Shown here piece after piece: positions 8,839-18,700 of a stretch of 25,432 bases of DNA (positions are counted from its first letter, which is position 1; the number at the start of each line of letters is the position of its first letter). Source of the stretch: Daphnia carinata. Taxonomy: Eukaryota; Arthropoda; Branchiopoda; Diplostraca; Daphniidae. The position numbers and the translations under genes are program-made. The stretch lies in the NCBI RefSeq assembly GCF_022539665.2, contig NW_026712538.1, positions 1-25,432 on the forward strand. The letters run 5' to 3'. The notes beneath the pieces were generated by a model. That model searched no databases, was not told the origin of the DNA, and saw nothing but the letters and a program-made list of their open reading frames with translations.

Positions 8839-10037
8839 TCGGAGGTATATTTTCTTCAACATAAGTCCGAAGTCCTCAATCAATTCAAGAAGTTTGTAGC
8901 CATTTTTAAAAATCAACATAATCGACAGATCTGCACACTACGATCCGACAATGGCGGAGAATATGTGAATCGAGAATTTGAAGAATGGCTTGAACAAATG
9001 GGAATCAACCATGAACTTAGTGACCCATATACTCCAGAACAGAACGGTGTCTCCGAAAGGGCAAATCGTACTATAATGGAAGCAGCACGCAGTATGTATC
9101 TTGCACGAAACGTTCCTGATCACCTATGGGGTGAATCAGTCGCCTACGCAGTCTACATACAGAACCGGATCCTATCAAGAACTGGAAGTGCAACTCCTTA
9201 TGAAATTCTGCATGGAGTAAAGCCGGATGTATCGCACCTGCGTATCTTTGGTTCTGTTTCCTTTGTACATATTCCTGATGCGTTACGACGAAAACTTGAT
9301 CCTAAGGCTGTGCAAGGCATCTTTGTTGGTTGCTGTGTGTCCACAAAAGCTTATCGAATATGGATCCCATCAAAGAGAAAAGTCGAAATCAGTCGAAACG
9401 TCATTGTAGATGAGTCAAATGGGATCATTCCCGAGGTAAACAAACAACAAATATCTACGCCTTTTGACCATCTTGTTTCCAGAGACATCAAAGAAGCTGA
9501 AACTCAACAGACGGAGACATCAAATACAGCTGGCGAGCCGGCCGAAATTGTAGAGCAACAATGTCAAGTCGAGGAAATGGAGTCTGCAGAGGAGATGGTG
9601 GACACGGAACAACCTGCAAGTGCAGAGCGGGCTGCAAGTTCAGAGCCAATTAGGGGTTTGGAACAAACCGCAAGTTCAGAACAAACTGCAAGTTTTGAAC
9701 AAACTACGGGTTCAGAAAAATCTTCAAACACAGAAGAAAGCATTTCAGCAGAATCAAGATCCGATCAGCAAGCAATAGCCCTACCCCGACGTCAGTCATC
9801 TCGAGTTCCAGTCCACAACGAAAAATTCTTAGAATGGAGGAGGAACATAGCAAAGAAAAATCAGAAATCGTCATTTGGGATGGAAGCGGCAATCTCTATT
9901 TCTCCAGTTGAAAACCTTGAGCCGAAAAACTACAAAGAAGCTATGAAAAGTGATGAAGCTGAACTATGGACAAAGGCTATCGAAGAAGAATACAAGTCAC
10001 TTATGGCAAATGAAACATGGATACTTGTAAAACGGCC
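8839..10037 (+). pseudogene. Integrase C-terminal half, linker and start of reverse transcriptase
   Basis: This continues in the same frame right after the amber stop. It holds the second catalytic Asp in RSDNGGEY (8947-8949) and the catalytic Glu in GVSER (9055-9057), exactly 35 residues apart, completing D,D35E. Then come the copia integrase C-terminal motifs (GSVSFVHIP, FVGCC, and VEISRNVIVDES ending near 9414). A linker at about 9420-9790, rich in Glu, Ser and Thr, contains a hexapeptide repeat. After it, the stretch from KNYKEAMKSDEAELW to YKSLMANETWILVKRP is the conserved start of the copia reverse transcriptase (RVT_2). The family match leaves this frame at the CCC at 10036-10038; this frame then reads unrelated residues to a TAG at 10123-10125. 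Internal ATGs are not true starts; the segment belongs to the polyprotein. Confidence 0.92.
9580..9759 (+). repeat. 18-bp coding minisatellite in the integrase-RT linker (about 10 imperfect copies)
   Basis: Successive 18-bp words keep frame and encode hexapeptides of the type ASSEQT. The best copies are 9670-9687, 9688-9705 and 9706-9723 (GCAAGTTCAGAACAAACT and close variants). The result is an acidic, Ser/Thr-rich, probably disordered spacer. In this family the linker is fast evolving and of variable length. Confidence 0.85.
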
Positions 10038-11420
10038 CAGGAGAGAAACATCATTGGCTGCAAATGGGTGTTCAAGATCAAACCCGGCTATCCTGGTGTA
10101 TCTGAAAGATACAAAGCCAGACTAGTGGCAAAAGGTTTTGCCCAAAGCTACGCCATCATTGCAGTCAGAAACTTAGAAGTCACTCTGCTGGATGTAAAAA
10201 CTGCTTTTCTTTGCGGAAAGCTGAAAGAGCAAGTTTTCATGGAACAACCTGAAGGTTTTGCAGTAGCTGGAAAAGAAGATCATGTATGCCTGCTGGAGAA
10301 AAGTCTTTATGGCTTAAAACAAGCACCAAGAGTTTGGAATGAGAAGTTCAACATGTTTCTTGTCGAATTCGGACTCTCAAGATGTGAATCTGATCCCTGC
10401 GTTTATTATAGGCGAAGAAGAGAGGATATTCTAATTGTTGCTATCTTTGTAGACGATGGGATTGTGTGTGGATCCAGCCTGTCCAATGTAAAGCATATCA
10501 TTGACTTTCTTTCCAAGGAATTTGATATGCGCTGTCTACCAGCAACCCGCTTCCTCGGCCTTGATATCCATCGTGATCAAGAACAACGAAAAATCTTGAT
10601 TAATCAGCCAGAATTTATCAAGAAAATCCTTGTCAAGTTTAAAATGGATACCTGCAACCCCATGTCTACTCCTGCTGATCCATGCACTCGTCTCAATTTA
10701 GAAATGTCGCCAACATCCGAAGAGGAGAAACTCGACATGTCACATGTGCCATATCGTGAAGCAGTCGGATGTCTTCTCTATTTGTCCATTACCTGTAGAC
10801 CAGACATCTCATATGCCGTTAATCAAGTCGCGAAATTTTGCCAAAATCCAGGCCGGGCACACTGGAGTGCAGTAAAAAGAATTCTTTCTTATCTTTCAGG
10901 AACGACCGAATTTGGAATCCTTCTTGGCGAAAACTCAGACCAACCTCTTGTTGGATATACAGATGCCGATTTTGGTGGTGATATAGACAGTCGCTGTTCT
11001 ACATCTGGATTCACTTTCTTTGTATATGGTAGTCTTGTATCCTGGAGCAGCCGCAGACAAAAATGTGTGTCTCAGTCTACAACAGAAGCCGAATATGTCG
11101 CAGCATCAGAATCTTCCAAGGAGGCTGTTTGGCTCAAGTGCTTGCTGTCTGAAATTGGAGAAACTGAAGACCAACCTGTCCCTATTCTATGTGATAATCA
11201 AAGTGCGATCCGCTCTATTCATAATCCTGAATTCCACCAGAGAACTAAACATATAGACATTAGATATCACTTTGTCCGCTCCCTTCAAGAAGATGGTGTT
11301 ATCAATGTTTTGTTTGTACCCTCTAAAGAACAGAGAGCTGATATCCTGACCAAATCCCTTCCAAAGCCCGATTTTGAGAAAATGCGTGAAAGTCTTGGTA
11401 TGTGTGAAAATAATCATTGA
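10038..11420 (+). pseudogene. Reverse transcriptase and RNase H (frame-shifted, with internal loss), to the polyprotein stop
   Basis: The copia RVT_2 match resumes here with CAG at 10038: QERNIIGCKWVFKIK, then YKARLVAKGFAQ. After GFAQSY (about 10151) the usual stretch with the DY-ETFSPV motif and the Ser-Ile-Arg helix is missing, and the text jumps to AVRNLEVTLLDVKTAFL, an in-frame loss of some 20 residues in the fingers. Active-site Asp residues remain in LDVKTAFL (10191-10193) and FVDD (10446-10457). MEQPEGF, YGLKQAPR, RFLGLDI and RPDISYAV are standard family blocks. RNase H follows with TDADFGG (Asp 10962), STTEAEY (Glu 11085 and 11091), CDNQSAI and ADILTK. It ends at TGA 11418-11420, 19 bp before the polypurine tract. 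Confidence 0.94.
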
Positions 11421-11426
11421 ATCCCA

Positions 11427-11480
11427 GGTTCCTTGGTTTGAGAGGAGATGTTGAAATATAAATGCACAATCCAAGGAACC
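11427..11480 (+). other. Inverted repeat spanning the polypurine tract and U3 start
   Basis: GGTTCCTTGG (11427-11436) is the exact reverse complement of CCAAGGAACC (11471-11480) inside the 3' LTR. The arms could fold with a 34-nt loop that carries the polypurine tract and the first bases of U3. The same arm is at 6081-6090 in the 5' LTR, but there it has no partner next to it. A role is not shown. Confidence 0.6.
11440..11448 (+). other. Polypurine tract (plus-strand primer)
   Basis: GAGAGGAGA directly precedes the TG of the 3' LTR and follows a T run. This is the usual place and make-up of the RNase H-resistant primer for plus-strand synthesis. Confidence 0.88.
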
Positions 11481-11695
11481 CGATAAGTTGCTTTGAGTAA
11501 TTTTCTTATTTCTAACTCTCTCTCTTCTCTACTCAACTGGATCACTGTTATTCTCTATATCTGTCAAGACTGGATCACTGTAAGAATATTAATTTATCTG
11601 TATTTCCTCAAGAAGTTATTTGTGGTGTTATTCTCTATAACAAAATAATACATCTCAGTTATGAGTACAAATTTCTAATATAACTCATATCAACA
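11449..11695 (+). repeat. 3' LTR, 247 bp, with internal deletions and a short duplication
   Basis: It starts TGTTGAAATATAAATG and ends ATATCAACA. Against the 5' LTR it lacks most of the stretch equal to about 6101-6171, including the TATA box. It has gained about 26 bp near 11531-11556, which repeats ACTGGATCACTGT (11536-11548 and 11569-11581), and it has several short losses near its end (11664-11692). The 83 bp at about 11577-11663 are identical to the 5' LTR. Because U3 of new copies comes from the 3' LTR, this LTR as read could not seed a promoter-competent copy. Confidence 0.92.
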
Positions 11696-11830
11696 GAATA
11701 TAGTGTTATAGAAAGTTTCAGTGATCTAAACAGCATCAAATATATTCAATGTGAATATAGTGTGATTATCAAAATCTAAATTCAGACAGCATCAAATATA
11801 CGAATCAATGAATATAGTGTGATACACTGA
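11696..11830. repeat. Degenerate satellite units abutting the 3' LTR
   Basis: Satellite sequence resumes at GAATATAGTG, but the first two units have lost several short words: TC from GAATCAGT, ACATTC before AAACAG, CGTG before TATTC, and others around 11766-11812. They also carry substitutions such as CAGACAGC at 11783-11790. From about 11831 the unit is regular again. Confidence 0.85.
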
Positions 11831-14800
11831 GTTTCAATATCTACATTCAAACAGCATCAAATATACGTGTATTCAATGTGAATATAGTGTTATAGAATCA
11901 GTTTCAATATCTACATTCAAACAGCATCAAATATACGTGTATTCAATGTGAATATAGTGTGATACAATAAGTTTCCATATCTACATTCAAACAGCATCAA
12001 ATATACGTGTATTCATTGTGAATATAGTGTGATACAATAAGTTTCCATATCTACATTCAAACAGCATCAAATATACGTGTATTCAATGTGAATATAGTGT
12101 TATAGAATCAGTTTCATGATCTACATTCAAACAGCATCAAATATACGTGTATTCAATGTGAATATAGTGTTATAGAATCAGTTTCATGATCTACATTCAA
12201 ACAGCATCAAATATACGTGTATTCAATGTGAATATAGTGTTATAGAATCAGTTTCATGATCTACATTCAAACAGCATCAAATATACGTGTATTCAATGTG
12301 AATATAGTGTTATAGAATCAGTTTAATGATCTACATTCAAACAGCATCAAATATACGTGTATTCAATGTGAATATAGTGTTATAGAATCAGTTTCATGAT
12401 CTACATTCAAACAGCATCAAATATACGTGTATTCAATGTGAATATAGTGTTATAGAATCAGTTTCATGATCTACATTCAAACAGCATCAAATATACGTGT
12501 ATTCAATGTGAATATAGTGTGATACAATAAGTTTCCATATCTACATTCAAACAGCATCAAATATACGTGTATTCAATGTGAATATAGTGTGATACAATAA
12601 GTTTCCATATCTACATTGAAACAGCATCAAATATACGTGTATTCAATGTGAATATAGTGTGATACACTGAGTTTCAATATCTACATTCAAACAGCATTAA
12701 ATATACGTGTATTCAATGTGAATATAGTGTTATAGAATCAGTTTCAATATCTACATTCAAACAGCATAAAATATACGTGTATTCAATGTGAATATAGTGT
12801 TATAGAATCAGTTTAATGATCTACATTCAAACAGCATCAAATACGTGTATTCAATGTGAATATAGTGTTATAGAATCAGTTTCATGATCTACATTCAAAC
12901 AGCATCAAATATACGTGTATTCAATGTGAATATAGTGTTATAGAATCAGTTTCAATATCTACATTCAAACAGCATCAAATATACGTGTATTCAATGTGAA
13001 TATAGTGTTATAGAATCAGTTTCAATGATCTACATTCAAACAGCATCAAATATACGTGTATTCAATGTGAATATAGTGTTATAGAATCAGTTTAATGATC
13101 TACATTCAAACAGCATCAAATATACGTGTATTCAATGTGAATATAGTGTTATAGAATCAGTTTCAATATCTACATTCAAACAGCATCAAATATACGTGTA
13201 TTCAATGTGAATATAGTGTTATAGAATCAGTTTCAATATCTACATTCAAACAGCATCAAATATACGTGTATTCAATGTGAATATAGTGTTATAGAATCAG
13301 TTTCATGATCTACATTCAAACAGCATCAAATATACGTGTATTCAATGTGAATATAGTGTGATATATAAGTTTCATATCTACATTCAAACAGCATCAAATA
13401 TACGTGTATTCAATGTGAATATAGTGTTATAGAATCAGTTTCATATCTACATTCAAACAGCATCAAATATACGTGTATTCAATGTGAATATAGTGTTATA
13501 GAATCAGTTTCAATATCTACATTCAAACAGCATCAAATATACGTGTATTCAATGTGAATATAGTGTTATAGAATCAGTTTAATGATCTACATTCAAACAG
13601 CATCAAATATACGTGTATTCAATGTGAATATAGTGTTATAGAATCAGTTTCATATCTACATTCAAACAGCATCAAATATACGTGTATTCAATGTGAATAT
13701 AGTGTTATAGAATCAGTTTCATGATCTACATTCAAACAGCATCAAATATACGTGTATTCAATGTGAATATAGTGTTATAGAATCAGTTTCATGATCTACA
13801 TTCAAACAGCATCAAATATACGTGTATTCAATGTGAATATAGTGTTATAGAATCAGTTTCAATATCTACATTCAAACAGCATCAAATATACGTGTATTCA
13901 ATGTGAATATAGTGTTATAGAATCAGTTTCAATATCTACATTCAAACAGCATCAAATATACGTGTATTCAATGTGAATATAGTGTTATAGAATCAGTTTA
14001 ATGATCTACATTCAAACAGCAAATACGTGTATTCAATGTGAATATAGTGTTATAGAATCAGTTTCATGATCTACATTCAAACAGCATCAAATATACGTGT
14101 ATTCAATGTGAATATAGTGTTATAGAATCAGTTTCATATCTACATTCAAACAGCATCAAATATACGTGTATTCAATGTGAATATAGTGTTATAGAATCAG
14201 TTTCAATATCTACATTCAAACAGCATCAAATATACGTGTATTCAATGTGAATATAGTGTGATACAATCAGTTTCATATCTACATTCAAACAGCATCAAAT
14301 ATACGTGTATTCAATGTGAATATAGTGTGATACAATCAGTTTCAATATCTACATTCAAACAGCATCAAATATACGTGTATTCAATGTGAATATAGTGTTA
14401 TAGAATCAGTTTCAATATCTACATTCAAACAGCATCAAATATACGTGTATTCAATGTGAATATAGTGTTATAGAATCAGTTTCAATATCTACATTCAAAC
14501 AGCATCAAATATACGTGTATTCAATGTGAATATAGTGTTATAGAATCAGTTTCAATATCTACATTCAAACAGCATCAAATATACGTGTATTCAATGTGAA
14601 TATAGTGTTATAGAATCAGTTTCATATCTACATTCAAACAGCATCAAATATACGTGTATTCAATGTGAATATAGTGTTATACAATCAGTTTCATATCTAC
14701 ATTCAAACAGCATCAAATATACGTGTATTCAATGTGAATATAGTGTTATAGAATCAGTTTCAATGATCTACATTCAAACAGCATCAAATATACGTGTATT

Positions 14801-17800
14801 CAATGTGAATATAGTGTTATAGAATCAGTTTCAATATCTACATTCAAACAGCATCAAATATACGTGTATTCAATGTGAATATAGTGTTATAGAATCAGTT
14901 TCATATCTACATTCAAACAGCATCAAATATACGTGTATTCAATGTGAATATAGTGTTATAGAATCAGTTTCAATATCTACATTCAAACAGCATCAAATAT
15001 ACGTGTATTCAATGTGAATATAGTGTTATAGAATCAGTTTCATGATCTACATTCAAACAGCATCAAATATACGTGGATTCATTGTGAATATAGTGTGATA
15101 CAATCAGTTTCAATATCTACATTCAAACAGCATCAAATATACGTGTATTCAATGTGAATATAGTGTTATAGAATCAGTTTCATGATCTACATTCAAACAG
15201 CATCAAATATACGTGTATTCAATGTGAATATAGTGTTATAGAATCAGTTTCATATCTACATTCAAACAGCATCAAATATACGTGTATTCAATGTGAATAT
15301 AGTGTGATAGAATCAGTTTCAATATCTACATTCAAACAGCATCAAATATACGTGTATTCAATGTGAATATAGTGTTATAGAATCAGTTTCATATCTACAT
15401 TCAAACAGCATCAAATATACGTGTATTCAATGTGAATATAGTGTTATAGAATCAGTTTCATATCTACATTCAAACAGCATCAAATATACGTGTATTCAAT
15501 GTGAATATAGTGTTATAGAATCAGTTTCATATCTACATTCAAACAGCATCAAATATACGTGTATTCAATGTGAATATAGTGTGATACAATCAGTTTCAAT
15601 ATCTACATTCAAACAGCATCAAATATACGTGTATTCAATGTGAATATAGTGTTATAGAATCAGTTTCAATATCTACATTCAAACAGCATCAAATATACGT
15701 GTATTCAATGTGAATATAGTGTTATAGAATCAGTTTCATGATCTACATTCAAACAGCATCAAATATACGTGTATTCAATGTGAATATAGTGTTATAGAAT
15801 CAGTTTCATATCTACATTCAAACAGCATCAAATATACGTGTATTCAATGTGAATATAGTGTTATAGAATCAGTTTCATATCTACATTCAAACAGCATCAA
15901 ATATACGTGTATTCAATGTGAATATAGTGTTATAGAATCAGTTTCAATATCTACATTCAAACAGCATCAAATATACGTGTATTCAATGTGAATATAGTGT
16001 TATAGAATCAGTTTCAATATCTACATTCAAACAGCATCAAATATACGTGTATTCAATGTGAATATAGTGTTATAGAATCAGTTTCAATATCTACATTCAA
16101 ACAGCATCAAATATACGTGTATTCAATGTGAATATAGTGTTATAGAATCAGTTTAATGATCTACATTCAAACAGCATCAAATATACGTGTATTCAATGTG
16201 AATATAGTGTTATAGAATCAGTTTCAATATCTACATTCAAACAGCATCAAATATACGTGTATTCAATGTGAATATAGTGTTATAGAATCAGTTTCATGAT
16301 CTACATTCAAACAGCATCAAATATACGTGTATTCAATGTGAATATAGTGTTATAGAATCAGTTTCATGATCTACATTCAAACAGCATCAAATATACGTGT
16401 ATTCAATGTGAATATAGTGTTATAGAATCAGTTTCAATATCTACATTCAAACAGCATCAAATATACGTGTATTCAATGTGAATATAGTGTTATAGAATCA
16501 GTTTCATATCTACATTCAAACAGCATCAAATATACAATGTGTATTCAATGTGAATATAGTCAAACAGCATATGTGAATATAGTGTTATAGAATCAGTTTC
16601 ATGATCTACATTCAAACAGCATCAAGTATACGTGTATTAAACGTGAATATAGTGTTATACAATGAGTTTCAATATCTACATTCAAACAGCATCAAATATA
16701 CGTGTATTCAATGTGAATATAGTGTTATAGAATCAGTTTCAATATCTACATTCAAACAGCATCAAATATACGTGTATTCAATGTGAATATAGTGTTATAG
16801 AATCAGTTTCAATATCTACATTCAAACAGCATCAAATATACGTGTATTCAATGTGAATATAGTGTGATACAATAAGTTTCCATATCTACATTCAAACAGC
16901 ATCAAATATACGTGTATTCAATGTGAATATAGTGTTATAGAATCAGTTTCATATCTACATTCAAACAGCATCAAATATACGTGTATTCAATGTGAATATA
17001 GTGTTATAGAATCAGTTTCATGATCTACATTCAAACAGCATCAAATATACGTGTATTCAATGTGAATATAGTGTTATAGAATCAGTTTCAATGATCTACA
17101 TTCAAACAGCATCAAATATACGTGTATTCAATGTGAATATAGTGTTATAGAATCAGTTTCATATCTACATTCAAACAGCATCAAATATACGTGTATTCAA
17201 TGTGAATATAGTGTGATAGAATCAGTTTCATATCTACATTCAAACAGCATCAAATATACGTGTATTCAATGTGAATATAGTGTTATAGAATCAGTTTCAT
17301 ATCTACATTCAAACAGCATCAAATATACGTGTATTCAATGTGAATATAGTGTTATAGAATCAGTTTCAATATCTACATTCAAACAGCATCAAATATACGT
17401 GTATTCAATGTGAATATAGTGTTATAGAATCAGTTTCAATATCTACATTCAAACAGCATCAAATATACGTGTATTCAATGTGAATATAGTGTTATAGAAT
17501 CAGTTTCATATCTACATTCAAACAGCATCAAATATACGTGTATTCAATGTGAATATAGTGTTATAGAATCAGTTTCATATCTACATTCAAACAGCATCAA
17601 ATATACGTGTATTCAATGTGAATATAGTGTTATAGAATAAGTTTCATGATCTACATTCAAACAGCATCAAATATACGTGTATTCAATGTGAATATAGTGT
17701 TATAGAATCAGTTTCATATCTACATTCAAACAGCATCAAATATACGTGTATTCAATGTGAATATAGTGTTATAGAATCAGTTTCAATATCTACATTCAAA

Positions 17801-18700
17801 CAGCATCAAATATACGTGTATTCAATGTGAATATAGTGTTATAGAATCAGTTTCATGATCTACATTCAAACAGCATCAAATATACGTGTATTCAATGTGA
17901 ATATAGTGTTATAGAATCAGTTTCAATGATCTACATTCAAACAGCATCAAATATACGTGTATTCAATGTGAATATAGTGTTATAGAATCAGTTTCATATC
18001 TACATTCAAACAGCATCAAATATACGTGTATTCAATGTGAATATAGTGTTATAGAATCAGTTTCATGATCTACATTCAAACAGCATCAAATATACGTGTA
18101 TTCAATGTGAATATAGTGTTATAGAATCAGTTTCAATATCTACATTCAAACAGCATCAAATATACGTGTATTCAATGTGAATATAGTGTGATACAATGAG
18201 TTTCAAAATCTACATTCAAACAGCATCAAATATACGTGTATTCAATGTGAATATAGTGTTATCATGAGTTTCAATATCTACATTCAAACAGCATCAAATA
18301 TACGTGTATTCAATGTGAATATAGTGTTATAGAATCAGTTTCATGATCTACATTCAAACAGCATCAAATATACGTGTATTCAATGTGAATATAGTGTTAT
18401 ACAATCAGTTTCCATATCTACATTCAAACAGCATCAAATATACGTGTATTCAATGTGAATATAGTGTTATAGAATCAGTTTCAATATCTACATTCAAACA
18501 GCATCAAATATACGTGTATTCAATGTGAATATAGTGTTATAGAATCAGTTTCAATGATCTACATTCAAACAGCATCAAATATACGTGTATTCAATGTGAA
18601 TATAGTGTTATAGAATCAGTTTCAATGATCTACATTCAAACAGCATCAAATATACGTGTATTCAATGTGAATATAGTGTTATCAATGTGAATATAGAATC
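11831..18700. repeat. Right satellite array, mixed-variant zone (about 98 units)
   Basis: The same 70-bp unit in the same orientation as the left array, but with interspersed forms in the variable part: GTTTCAATATCT (70 bp), GTTTCATGATCT and GTTTAATGATCT (70), GTTTCATATCT (69), GTTTCAATGATCT (71), and GTGATACAATAAGTTTCCATATCT (70; near 11960, 12030, 12520, 12590, 16860). Outside that part units are almost invariant; exceptions include CATTGAAACAG near 12617, GCATTAAATAT near 12696, a 2-bp loss near 12841 and a 5-bp loss near 14020. No gene or RNA feature is visible. The variant mix indicates less homogenisation than in the left array. Confidence 0.96.
16531..16580. repeat. Rearranged satellite unit
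   Basis: Here the unit is scrambled: ATATACAATGTGTATTCAATG, then TGAATATAGT joined directly to CAAACAGCAT and then to ATGTGAATATAG. It looks like two deletion junctions formed at short shared words. The next unit has its own changes (AAGTATACG, TATTAAACGTG; 16623-16646). Confidence 0.8.

Larger units (their letters stand above)
6396..11420 (+). pseudogene. gag-pol polyprotein gene of the copia element, interrupted
   Basis: One long polyprotein of about 1,430 residues would be expected; this matches the usual copia length of around 1,400. Read along the DNA it is broken four ways: a 721-bp intron-like segment (6543-7263), an amber stop at 8836-8838, a one-base frame change at about 10037 (codons leave the frame that starts at 7264 and continue in the frame that ends at 11420), and an apparent in-frame deletion near 10150. 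Despite these breaks the protease DSG, integrase D,D35E, reverse transcriptase FVDD and RNase H acidic residues are all present. The gene normally encodes capsid plus the enzymes that copy and insert the element, inside cytoplasmic virus-like particles. As read it cannot make a complete product. Confidence 0.93.
6059..11695 (+). mobile_element. Ty1/copia-type LTR retrotransposon, nearly full length, inactive
   Basis: A 5.6-kb element with two related LTRs starting TGTTGAAATATAAATG and ending CAACA, a primer-binding site right after the 5' LTR, and a polypurine tract right before the 3' LTR. The internal domain order is Gag zinc knuckle, protease, integrase, reverse transcriptase, RNase H. Integrase ahead of reverse transcriptase defines the copia superfamily (Pseudoviridae type) and excludes gypsy and retroviruses. 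There is no envelope-like frame after RNase H. The coding region has a stop, a frameshift and an internal loss. It lies inside a satellite array with no recognisable 5-bp target duplication: the left flank ends TTCAA and the right flank starts GAATA. Intact catalytic motifs and almost substitution-free LTRs argue for a fairly recent insertion. Confidence 0.97.

Noticed and set aside
6059-11695. Gypsy-type element or endogenous retrovirus
   Set aside because: Integrase precedes reverse transcriptase, the RT and RNase H motifs are of the copia type, and there is no envelope frame between the polyprotein stop and the polypurine tract.
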